Below, in pieces: positions 24,039 through 30,115 of a DNA stretch of 43,095 nucleotides. This DNA comes from Bradyrhizobium pachyrhizi. Its GTDB lineage: Bacteria > Pseudomonadota > Alphaproteobacteria > Rhizobiales > Xanthobacteraceae. The stretch covers positions 129,799 through 172,893 of the forward strand of contig NZ_LFIQ01000024.1 in the NCBI RefSeq assembly GCF_001189245.1, written 5' to 3'. A model generated the notes under the pieces. The model had not been told where the DNA came from. It made no database searches and saw only the letters and a list, made by a program, of their open reading frames with translations. The translations under genes and the position numbers were made by a program. Positions within the stretch are counted from its first letter, which is position 1; the number at the start of each line of letters is the position of its first letter.

Positions 24039-25150
24039 TATTGATTCTCACGTTCGCGCCGCTTGGCCTCGGCGTCGATGGTCTCGGCGAGATCGGGATG
24101 CCTTGCCATCAACAGGCGGAAATCGACCAGGTCAAGCACCAGCAACCTGGTCACCTTGCTGGTCGAGACGCTGGCGCCGCGCTTGGCGTTGCCGAGCAAT
24201 GCCATCTCGCCAAAGAACTCGCCTTCGCCAAGCTTCACCTTGCGCCCGGGCAGGTCGACCTCGACCTCGCCGGCGGCGACGAAATACATGCAGTCGCCAT
24301 TGGTGTCCTTGCGGATGATCATGGTGCGCGGCGGCAGGTCCATGGTCCGCAGCATTTGGGTGACGTCGGCGATCGCGGCCGGGCCGAGATGCGCGAAGAA
24401 CGGCACCTTGCTGACGGTCTCCCAGGTTCTCAAGAAATTGTCGCGACGGGTTTCTGCGGCAAAGCCGGTCGCCAGGATACCGGTCCACAGTCCGAACACG
24501 CCGAGGCCCGAGATCATCACCATGGCGGCGACCACGCGGCCGAGCGGGGTGATCGGCACCACGTCGCCATAGCCGGTCGTGGTCAGCGTCACCACCGCCC
24601 ACCACAGCGCCGCCGGCACGCTGCCGAAGGTCTGCGGCTGGACGTCCCGCTCCAGGAAATATTCCGCGACGGAGGCCAGGAACACCACCATCAGGAAGAT
24701 CACGAGCACGCTGAGCAGCGGCCCGGATTCCACCACCAGCACGCGCCGGAGCTGGCGCAGGCCGGGAATGCCCGGCACCACCTTGAGCACCCAGAGCACG
24801 CCGAGCAGCCAGGCGGTCTTCGGCTCGACGCCGGACAGCAAGGCCACCGGCACGGCCAGCGCGCCGATCGCGTCGACCACGCCGGCGCTCGACAGCGCGT
24901 AGAACCAGAATTTGCCCTGCCGCCCCATGTGGCGCAGCCGCACCAGCCATTCGAATACGAAATAGGCAAGGCAGGCCCACAGCAGCGCATCGACCCAGCG
25001 CGGCGCCGCCTCATGGGCCGGCGCGACCGTCAGCAGCGTCATCATCGCGACACCGGCCGCGACGGCGACATAGGCCGCCGTGGTCATGTTGCGGCCGGCG
25101 GTGGCGGAAACGAAGCGCGTCAAGGCCGGAAGGACGAGCCGCTTGGACAT
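24038..25150 (-). CDS. Cyclic-nucleotide-gated potassium channel, MlotiK1-like
   Basis: A 370-residue six-span ion channel. Membrane segments lie roughly at 25-43, 54-70, 86-106, 113-140, 145-167 and 205-229. The pore loop carries the K+ filter TTTGYGD (filter residues 191-196). A C-terminal cyclic-nucleotide-binding domain spans about 252-360, with the phosphate-binding cassette GEFFGEMALLGNAKRGASV and the key Arg324. Overall order and motifs (AEYFLERDVQPQTFGS, GLWTGILATGF) closely parallel MlotiK1 of Mesorhizobium, which is opened by cAMP. The S4-like segment has few regular charges, so weak voltage sensing is expected. It heads a two-gene unit with the crotonase, overlapping it by one base. 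Confidence 0.92.
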   Translation of the reverse strand: MSKRLVLPALTRFVSATAGRNMTTAAYVAVAAGVAMMTLLTVAPAHEAAPRWVDALLWACLAYFVFEWLVRLRHMGRQGKFWFYALSSAGVVDAIGALAVPVALLSGVEPKTAWLLGVLWVLKVVPGIPGLRQLRRVLVVESGPLLSVLVIFLMVVFLASVAEYFLERDVQPQTFGSVPAALWWAVVTLTTTGYGDVVPITPLGRVVAAMVMISGLGVFGLWTGILATGFAAETRRDNFLRTWETVSKVPFFAHLGPAAIADVTQMLRTMDLPPRTMIIRKDTNGDCMYFVAAGEVEVDLPGRKVKLGEGEFFGEMALLGNAKRGASVSTSKVTRLLVLDLVDFRLLMARHPDLAETIDAEAKRRERENQ

Positions 25151-25504
25151 CGGAACGGAGCTTGCCTGTCGATGAACTGCTGGAATTGAGGCCCTGCGAA
25201 CGGCGGAGCCGATGTCACAACGTGCCTCTCCCGGTTGAGGCCGTCAACGCGCAGGCCATGGCGGGATGCTCGCGGCGAAAGACCCATCAGTTGGACGAAA
25301 GGCCTAACCATGTTGGCCCGATTTTGCGCCCGCGAATGTGAGAAATCGGACAAAACGTCGCTTTTTCCCCGTATATCAGGGATGCTGGTTCGCCGCTGCG
25401 ACTCCTGTGTGACTAGGCAGGCGATTCGGGCAGGCAAACCAGGGCAGGAATGAAGCGACTAATAAGACGATCTTATTCACTTCTTGAGAATTGGCTGGTT
25501 TCCG
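25151..25504. other. Intergenic region between divergent channel and CNBD genes
   Basis: This 354-bp gap separates the K+ channel gene from the membrane cyclic-nucleotide-binding protein gene. Apart from the AT-rich palindrome at 25461-25477 I see no gene, no repeat-family member and no clear promoter in it. Short open frames across it lack ribosome sites and family character. Confidence 0.5.
25461..25477. promoter_or_regulatory. AT-rich palindrome upstream of CNBD membrane protein
   Basis: AATAAGA-CGA-TCTTATT is a perfect inverted repeat with 7-bp arms, 27 bp before the ATG at 25505. It does not match the FNR/FixK consensus (TTGAT-N4-ATCAA). It may be an operator for an unknown regulator. 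Confidence 0.45.
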
Positions 25505-26173
25505 ATGGATACCTCACATCTCGCGCAGCACGCCGGCGCCGCCGGGAGTCTCTTCGCTTCGATCTTCGTGGTCGCCACGCTGTCAATGCGCACCATGATC
25601 CCGTTGCGCGTGTTCGCCATCCTGACCAACATCATCCTGATCGCGACCGCGATCCCGACGCACAATTACGCGACGCTGATTCTGCATGCCGTGCTGCTGC
25701 CGGTGAACACCTATCGGCTGCACCAGATGCTGCAACTTGTCCGCAACGTGAAAAGATCGGTCAACAGCGATCTGTCGATGGATTGGCTCAGGCCGTTCAC
25801 GACGGAGCGCAAATGCACCGCGGGGGAAGTCCTGTTCTACAAGGACGAGAAGGCCGACAGCATGTTCTACATTGTCAGCGGCCGCTTCCGCCTGGTCGAA
25901 TCGGGCATCGAGCTGCCGGTCGGCGCCCTCGTCGGCGAGTTCGGCATGCTGTCGCCGTCGAACACGCGAACCCAGACGCTGGAGTGCGTCGAGACCGGCA
26001 TGGTGCTGTCGGTGACCTATGACCAGGTCGAGCAGCTTTACGTCCAGAACCCGGCCTTCGGCTTCTACTTTCTGCGACTCGCCAGCGCCCGTCTGTTCCA
26101 GAATATCTCGACGCTCGAGCAGCAACTCGCGCAGCACACGACCCCACAGGTTGCGGAGCCAAAACCTGCATGA
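25505..26173 (+). CDS. Membrane protein with cyclic-nucleotide-binding domain (Popeye-like layout)
   Basis: A 222-residue protein with two or three N-terminal membrane spans (about residues 10-65: SLFASIFVVATLS, VFAILTNIILIATAI, ATLILHAVLLPVNTY) followed by a Crp-like nucleotide-binding domain (about 95-200) with CTAGEVLFYKDEKADSMFYIVSGRFRLVE and GALVGEFGML. There is no C-terminal DNA-binding helix, so it is not a transcription factor; the layout resembles Popeye-domain proteins. The phosphate-cassette arginine is not obvious (SPSNTRTQT), so ligand binding is uncertain. An in-frame TTG 21 bases upstream is an alternative start. The downstream gene overlaps by 4 bp (ATGA), so translation is coupled. 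Confidence 0.82.
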   Translation: MDTSHLAQHAGAAGSLFASIFVVATLSMRTMIPLRVFAILTNIILIATAIPTHNYATLILHAVLLPVNTYRLHQMLQLVRNVKRSVNSDLSMDWLRPFTTERKCTAGEVLFYKDEKADSMFYIVSGRFRLVESGIELPVGALVGEFGMLSPSNTRTQTLECVETGMVLSVTYDQVEQLYVQNPAFGFYFLRLASARLFQNISTLEQQLAQHTTPQVAEPKPA

Positions 26174-27078
26174 GCCCCGTGACGAGTTCTGGAGGCGCCG
26201 CAGTGCCGGATGACGACGGTCTCCTGGCTTCGCTCCGTTACCTCTTTGCCGACATCATCGGCGATGAGGACGAGGGGCCGCCGGTGCTGCCCGACGCCTG
26301 CCCGGACCATCTCGGGCCGGCCGTCACCAAGGCCATCAATCTGTTGATCGCCTATCAGGGCACGAGCTACGCCCAGCTCTATATCGACCGGCTCAAGCGC
26401 TTCGTCGGCCGCCGCGGCGTCGACGACGCCCTGCTTGCCGAGATCGCCCGCTTGATGGCGGAGCGCATGGCCTATGAGGACGCGATCCGCATCGCGCAGC
26501 TCAAGCTTGGCGAAGTCAACGCGGTGGGCGGCCTTGCGGCGCGCTCGGCCGACGACGTCAAGAAGTTTCGCCTGGACGAGTTGATCGACGCCCTGCCGGC
26601 AGTGGTCGCCGATCCGGTGCTCGGCGTGCTGGATCAATTCGGCTGGCGGCGTCGCCGGATCTCGATCCGCTTCAGCGCCAACAACCGCTTCAGCGTTCGC
26701 CGGCTCAGGATCGAGGCGGGCCTGAAGCGCTGGCGGCTGTTCTCGGGACGCTATGCCAGGGAGCGCGTCTGGGTCGAGCGTTGGCTGCACATGATCGACC
26801 GCAGCCTGACCAAGCAGCCGGGCGCCGCCCCGGCGCTCGTGCAGACCGCGACCATGGTCCAGGGCTACGGCGATCCCTACCGCCAGGGCATCGCGGACTG
26901 GCACGTGATCATCGACGGGCTCGCCAAGCCGACCTTCGACGGCGTGCTCGTGCTCCCCGACCTTGCCGGCGCCATTACGGAAGCGCGCGCAGCCTCCATG
27001 CCAGATCCGCGGCAGGCAGCGCTGAAGCGCAAGATCGCGGAAATCCGCGCCCGGGCACCGGCGGTTGGCTCGCATTGA
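26170..27078 (+). CDS. Orphan indolepyruvate-oxidoreductase C-terminal-type domain (DUF6537-like)
   Basis: A 302-residue soluble protein. Its pattern AVTKAINLLIAYQGTSYAQLYIDRL...EIARLMAERMAYEDAIRIAQLKL, then RRISIRFSANNRFSVRRLRIEAGLKRWRLFSGRYARERVWVERWL, then TATMVQGYGDPYRQGIADW is what I expect for the C-terminal domain (DUF6537-like) of the indolepyruvate ferredoxin oxidoreductase beta family. The N-terminal pyruvate-ferredoxin-oxidoreductase gamma domain of that family is absent and there is no partner subunit nearby, so the protein stands alone. It overlaps the upstream membrane CNBD gene by 4 bp. Family assignment is from remembered patterns; function is unknown. Confidence 0.72.
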   Translation: MSPVTSSGGAAVPDDDGLLASLRYLFADIIGDEDEGPPVLPDACPDHLGPAVTKAINLLIAYQGTSYAQLYIDRLKRFVGRRGVDDALLAEIARLMAERMAYEDAIRIAQLKLGEVNAVGGLAARSADDVKKFRLDELIDALPAVVADPVLGVLDQFGWRRRRISIRFSANNRFSVRRLRIEAGLKRWRLFSGRYARERVWVERWLHMIDRSLTKQPGAAPALVQTATMVQGYGDPYRQGIADWHVIIDGLAKPTFDGVLVLPDLAGAITEARAASMPDPRQAALKRKIAEIRARAPAVGSH

Positions 27079-27100
27079 ACGGGATTTCCAGTGCTGGACC

Positions 27101-27305
27101 CGTCATCCCCGCGCAAAGGCGAAGCCTTTGTCGCTGGAGGTGCGAGCCTTGCGGCGCAATTGCGCCGCTGGGCGAGCCTCGAAGGATGCACGGCCACAGA
27201 TGGGCCCTCGCCCTTCGAGACGGCCGCCTTGCGGCCTCCTCAAGGTGACGGTGATAGCTCCCGCGTCATTGCGCGCGAAGCGAAGCAACCCATAGCGCCG
27301 CAAGC
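27101..27305. repeat. Composite palindromic repeat
   Basis: Contains CGTCATCCCCGCGCAAAGGCGAAGCCTTTG, GCGGCGCAATTGCGCCGC, CTCGAAGGATGCACGGCC, GAGACGGCCGCCTTGCGGCC, and a final CGTCATTGCGCGCGAAGCGAAGCAA piece related to 3380-3463. Part of it is shared with 37965-38060. It covers most of the 236-bp gap; I see no gene inside. Confidence 0.65.
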
Positions 27306-27314
27306 GGAGAACAC

Positions 27315-27533
27315 CTACCGCTTGATGTGCGGCGGCTCGTCGTAGCCGCGGCGGCTGGAATAGAACAACAGGCCCATCAGGCCGATGCAAACCGCAGCCA
27401 GAACCGCAATGCCGATCGTGAACACCACGATGCCGTAGGCCGGCACCGGAGCGTCCACAGTCAGGCCTTCATAGGCGTAGGCGCCGACGGCGGCCAAAAA
27501 GGCCAGCAGGCCGATGCTGATTGCAATGCGCAT
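27315..27533 (-). CDS. Small two-span membrane protein
   Basis: A 72-residue hydrophobic protein of unknown function. Span 1 covers about residues 4-20 (AISIGLLAFLAAVGAYAY) and span 2 about 34-57 (GIVVFTIGIAVLAAVCIGLMGLLF); a charged tail SSRRGYDEPPHIKR follows. The short loop between the spans is APVPAY. The start is an ATG with GCAGAGGCAG upstream. It probably sits in the inner membrane. It is followed on the same strand by no gene; upstream at 27583 is another small gene, 49 bp away, in the same direction. Confidence 0.68.
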   Translation of the reverse strand: MRIAISIGLLAFLAAVGAYAYEGLTVDAPVPAYGIVVFTIGIAVLAAVCIGLMGLLFYSSRRGYDEPPHIKR

Positions 27534-27582
27534 GCGTAGCTGCCTCTGCTGAGGGCCGAGGGCAACAGGGCAGTTGCGCCGG

Positions 27583-27798
27583 TTATCCCGCCGCGGCGGT
27601 GGCCTTGGCCAGCGCCTGCTGTCCGGCTTCGGTCAACTCGGAGAGCGTCGTCCTGCCGCTCTTGGCGCATTTGATGATGTATCTGGCAACGCGGCGGCGG
27701 GTGTCATGTTCCTCGCCGTGAGCTGCGTCTGAACAAACGCGATCGAGCGCAGCGTTCATGGCGAAGAGCGTGCGTGAGTCAAACCGTTCCTCGATCAT
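27583..27798 (-). CDS. Small conserved-type hypothetical protein
   Basis: A 71-residue soluble protein: MIEERFDSRTLFAMNAALDRVCSD..., then a basic helix RRRVARYIIKCAKSGRTTLSELTEAGQQAL. The pattern reminds me of short hypothetical proteins common in Bradyrhizobium, but no function is known to me. There are two cysteines (VCSDA and IKCAK). AGGAGAGC lies upstream of the ATG. It is one of three small minus-strand genes in a row (27315, 27583, 27824). Confidence 0.68.
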   Translation of the reverse strand: MIEERFDSRTLFAMNAALDRVCSDAAHGEEHDTRRRVARYIIKCAKSGRTTLSELTEAGQQALAKATAAAG

Positions 27799-27823
27799 CG
27801 CAGCTCTCCTTTGCGACTCGCGG

Positions 27824-28015
27824 CTACTTGCGGAACGTCAGCCATTCGCTGACTTCCATCACAGTCTCGGTCTGTCTGGCCTTCTTCATCAGCATTTCGC
27901 GTTCCCGTCCCGGCGGCAGCTTGCGCGCCGCAATGCGCGAATCTTCGGCGAATTTCTGCAAGCGGTTTTCGAACGATCCGGGAGGCCGCGACCTGTTGCG
28001 CTTCTTCTTGATCAT
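27824..28015 (-). CDS. Small basic hypothetical protein
   Basis: A 63-residue, strongly basic and helical protein: MIKKKRNRSRPPGSFENRLQKFAEDSRIAARKLPPGREREMLMKKARQTETVMEVSEWL is the visible order (written here in words: lysine-rich start, a helix to about residue 35, a second helix to 60). The ATG at 28015 follows CGGAGACGGC; the open frame runs 107 codons further up, but only through the 13-bp tandem repeats and non-coding sequence. It is probably a small nucleic-acid-associated or stress protein, but that is a guess from charge alone. Confidence 0.65.
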   Translation of the reverse strand: MIKKKRNRSRPPGSFENRLQKFAEDSRIAARKLPPGREREMLMKKARQTETVMEVSEWLTFRK

Positions 28016-28111
28016 GCCGTCTCCGAGCTGGAACAGCAATACTAGGCTTGTTCCCCGGACGCCGTCGTTAACCCATGACATCGGTCGAATTGAAAAACCG
28101 CGCGCCCCGAA

Positions 28112-28164
28112 ATCGCGACCCAAAATCGCGACCCAAGATCGCGACCTGGGATCGCGAAGATCGC
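28112..28164. repeat. 13-bp tandem repeat
   Basis: Units ATCGCGACCCAAA, ATCGCGACCCAAG, ATCGCGACCTGGG, then the degenerate ATCGCGAAG and ATCGC. It lies in the 307-bp gap (28016-28322) between the divergent small genes. The rest of that gap holds a GGTGGACC region and the ribosome site of the next gene; I see no ORF of quality. Confidence 0.8.
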
Positions 28165-28322
28165 AGGAACGATCTTCGGCGCTCTGCGTAACACCCGTGC
28201 GTTCGCTGCTTTGCTCCCCGAAAGGCGGTGGACCACTCCGGTGACGGGCCTCGGCGAATTTGATCGCCGGGGCCCGCATGTCTTCCAGCAAGGCAGCCAA
28301 GGAAACAATAAGGACATAAGCA

Positions 28323-28529
28323 ATGGTACATTCCAATCAGGGCATCGTGAAAGACAACAAGGGGCAGGAGCAGCCGGCCGACAAGCAGCGCGCGCAGGCC
28401 GCGCAGAAGACCGACCCGCGAAAGTCGAATGCGCGCGAAGCGACGCGTGATCCGAAATTGAACGATGCCGACAAGACGCCGGGATCCGGCATGACATCGG
28501 ACGACCGCGGCGATCCTCCAACGGGCTGA
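28323..28529 (+). CDS. Small hydrophilic hypothetical protein
   Basis: A 68-residue protein, highly polar and probably disordered: rich in Lys, Gln, Asp, Ala (DNKGQEQPADKQRAQAAQK, DPRKSNAREATRDPKLND, PGSGMTSDDRGDPPTG). It has no membrane span, cysteine or known domain. Composition resembles small stress-induced, hydrophilin-like proteins of soil bacteria. TAAGGACATAAGCA before the ATG is a fair ribosome site. It is 91 bp upstream of the PRC-barrel gene on the same strand, and the two might be co-expressed under stress. Confidence 0.62.
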   Translation: MVHSNQGIVKDNKGQEQPADKQRAQAAQKTDPRKSNAREATRDPKLNDADKTPGSGMTSDDRGDPPTG

Positions 28530-28620
28530 ACGTCGTTCCGCTCTGCAGCAATCGCGGCAATGCGGCAGGAACGATGACCCGGGTCGACCGTTGGCGTCGA
28601 AGGATCAATGGAGAATTGAC

Positions 28621-28983
28621 ATGGCGATGGACGAGAAGGAGGTCGGAAACCTGATCGGCAGCGACAAGGTCGAGGGCACCGCGGTCTATGGCTCCGACGA
28701 GCGCAAGATCGGCTCGATCGAACGGGTGATGATCGACAAGAAGAGCGGGCGGGTGTCTTACGCCGTGCTTGGTTTCGGCGGCATTCTCGGTCTCGGCAAC
28801 GACCATTATCCGCTGCCCTGGCAGTCGCTCAAATACGACACGAGGCTGGGCGGCTATGTCACCGGCGTCACCGAGAGCCAGCTGCGCGGCGCGCCGAAAT
28901 ACGGCAGCGAGCGCGAGTGGAATTGGTCCGATATCGGCACCACGCGCGCGGTGAACGACTACTACGGCGTGCCGTTCGTCTGA
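28621..28983 (+). CDS. PRC-barrel domain protein
   Basis: A 120-residue soluble protein with one PRC-barrel fold: LIGSDKVEGTAVYGSDERKIGSIERVMIDKKSGRVSYAVLGFGGILGLGNDHYPLPWQSLKYD matches the family closely, with the YAVL.FGG..GLG..H.PLPW motif. PRC-barrel proteins are small adaptor-like modules, often stress-related in rhizobia; the partner is unknown. The ATG at 28621 follows AATGGAGAATTG; another ATG 6 bases later and a GTG-type start 30 bases earlier are less likely. Confidence 0.88.
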   Translation: MAMDEKEVGNLIGSDKVEGTAVYGSDERKIGSIERVMIDKKSGRVSYAVLGFGGILGLGNDHYPLPWQSLKYDTRLGGYVTGVTESQLRGAPKYGSEREWNWSDIGTTRAVNDYYGVPFV

Positions 28984-28996
28984 ACGTCCCTTAGAC

Positions 28997-29015
28997 GTCC
29001 CCTTGAGCGGGGGAC
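28997..29015. terminator. Possible terminator hairpin after the PRC-barrel gene
   Basis: GTCCCC and GGGGAC form a 6-bp G+C stem with a short loop, followed by CCGTATTT. The T-run is weak, so this is a possible rather than a firm rho-independent terminator. A second hairpin CCGGTGG-TAC-CCACCGG follows at 29026-29042. Confidence 0.4.
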
Positions 29016-29108
29016 CCGTATTTCACCGGTGGTACCCACCGGGAGCCGAGGTGTGTGTGATGCTCGGGGATGTAACCGTCGCATCGTTGGGACGTCTGTA
29101 CACTAGTG

Positions 29109-29143
29109 AACATACGTCAATAGCTGTGCAAGGTAACATACGT
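29109..29143. promoter_or_regulatory. Direct repeats AACATACGT upstream of Crp/Fnr gene
   Basis: AACATACGT occurs at 29109-29117 and 29135-29143, 26 bp apart (about two and a half helical turns), in the AT-rich part of the 211-bp gap before the Crp/Fnr-family gene. It may be a regulator binding site; no consensus is known to me. Confidence 0.4.
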
Positions 29144-29194
29144 AATTGAAGTCGGTCCTGCAGTTGCCCGATTAAACATGCGGGAGACCAATCG

Positions 29195-29956
29195 TTGGCG
29201 TCGCTAGTCCGGAAATTGGAGCAGTTTGCACGGCTTTCGCCGGTAGACCAGGTCCTTCTCAATCGCGCGTCTACCGAGCGCGTCCGCCATTTTGGTCCGC
29301 GGGTCGACATCGTCCGCGAGGGCGAGAAGCCGAAGGACGTCCATCTGATCCTGTCCGGCTGGGCCTATCGCTACAAGCAGCTCGAGGACGGCCGGCGTCA
29401 GATCGTGGCTTTCTTCCTGCCCGGCGACATTTGCGATGTGAACGTCTTCATCCTGCGCGAGATGGACCATTCGATCGGTACCGTCACGGCTGTGTCGATC
29501 GCCGACCTCTCCCGCGAATTCTTCGACAAGGTCGCAGCCGGACATCCGCGCATCGTGACCGCGTTCTGGTGGGAAACCCTGGTCAACGCGGCGATCCAGC
29601 GCGAATGGACCATGAGCCTCGGCCAGCGAACGGCGCTGGAGCGGATGGCCCATCTGCTGTGCGAGATCTGGCTCCGGCTGCGTGCCGCAGGCCTGACCCA
29701 GGGCGACAGCTGTGATTTCCCGCTGACCCAGGGCGATCTCGCCGATGCCACCGGGCTCTCCAAGGTTCACGTCAACCGAACGCTGCAGGAATTGCGCGCC
29801 GGCGGCCTGATCGTACTCAAGGGAAAGACCCTGGTCGTCCCCAATCTCGAGCGGCTGATGCAGGCCGGCCTGTTCAACCCGAACTACCTGCATATGGATC
29901 ACGAGGGACGGCAGCTCGACGCCGCTGCGACGCCGACGGACACGGCGGTCGGGTAA
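29195..29956 (+). CDS. Crp/Fnr family transcriptional regulator
   Basis: A 253-residue regulator: N-terminal cyclic-nucleotide-type sensor domain (about 1-140; IVREGEKPKDVHLILSGWAYRYKQLEDGRRQIVAFFLPGDICD) and C-terminal winged HTH (about 150-230) with FPLTQGDLADATGLSKVHVNRTLQELRAGGLIVLKG. No cysteine cluster is visible for an iron-sulfur centre, and the cAMP-contact residues are not evident, so the signal is unknown; such proteins are frequent in Bradyrhizobium. The start is TTG at 29195, preceded by GCGGGAGACC; there is no in-frame ATG near. Its target may include itself or the adjacent PRC-barrel gene; this is inference. Confidence 0.88.
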   Translation: MASLVRKLEQFARLSPVDQVLLNRASTERVRHFGPRVDIVREGEKPKDVHLILSGWAYRYKQLEDGRRQIVAFFLPGDICDVNVFILREMDHSIGTVTAVSIADLSREFFDKVAAGHPRIVTAFWWETLVNAAIQREWTMSLGQRTALERMAHLLCEIWLRLRAAGLTQGDSCDFPLTQGDLADATGLSKVHVNRTLQELRAGGLIVLKGKTLVVPNLERLMQAGLFNPNYLHMDHEGRQLDAAATPTDTAVG

Positions 29957-30022
29957 GTAGCCCGCTCCGCTGCATGTCGCGAGAGCGCGGATGTATGGTT
30001 CACCGGCCGTTCAATATAGGCG

Positions 30023-30051
30023 GTGTCGTCCTGGCGAAAGCCAGGACGACA
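30023..30051. repeat. Hairpin fragment of the GTCCCGG repeat family
   Basis: GTGTCGTCCTGGC-gaaa-GCCAGGACGACA: a 12-bp stem with a GAAA loop, left over from a larger element of the 2869-2993 family. It lies in the convergent gap after the Crp/Fnr gene and may act as a bidirectional 3' end. Confidence 0.7.
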
Positions 30052-30115
30052 GTGGTGCATGTGGCGCGACCGCAGGGACGACAGTTGTATTTGTGGCGTG
30101 ACCAACGGCCTGGTT

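Noticed and set aside
25461..25477. FNR/FixK binding site before the CNBD membrane gene
   Set aside because: The arms AATAAGA/TCTTATT do not match TTGAT-N4-ATCAA and the spacer is 3, not 4.
28042..28806. 254-codon minus-strand frame covering the tandem repeat and the small hydrophilic gene
   Set aside because: It translates the 13-bp repeat and runs opposite to the PRC-barrel gene; there is no family pattern or ribosome site.
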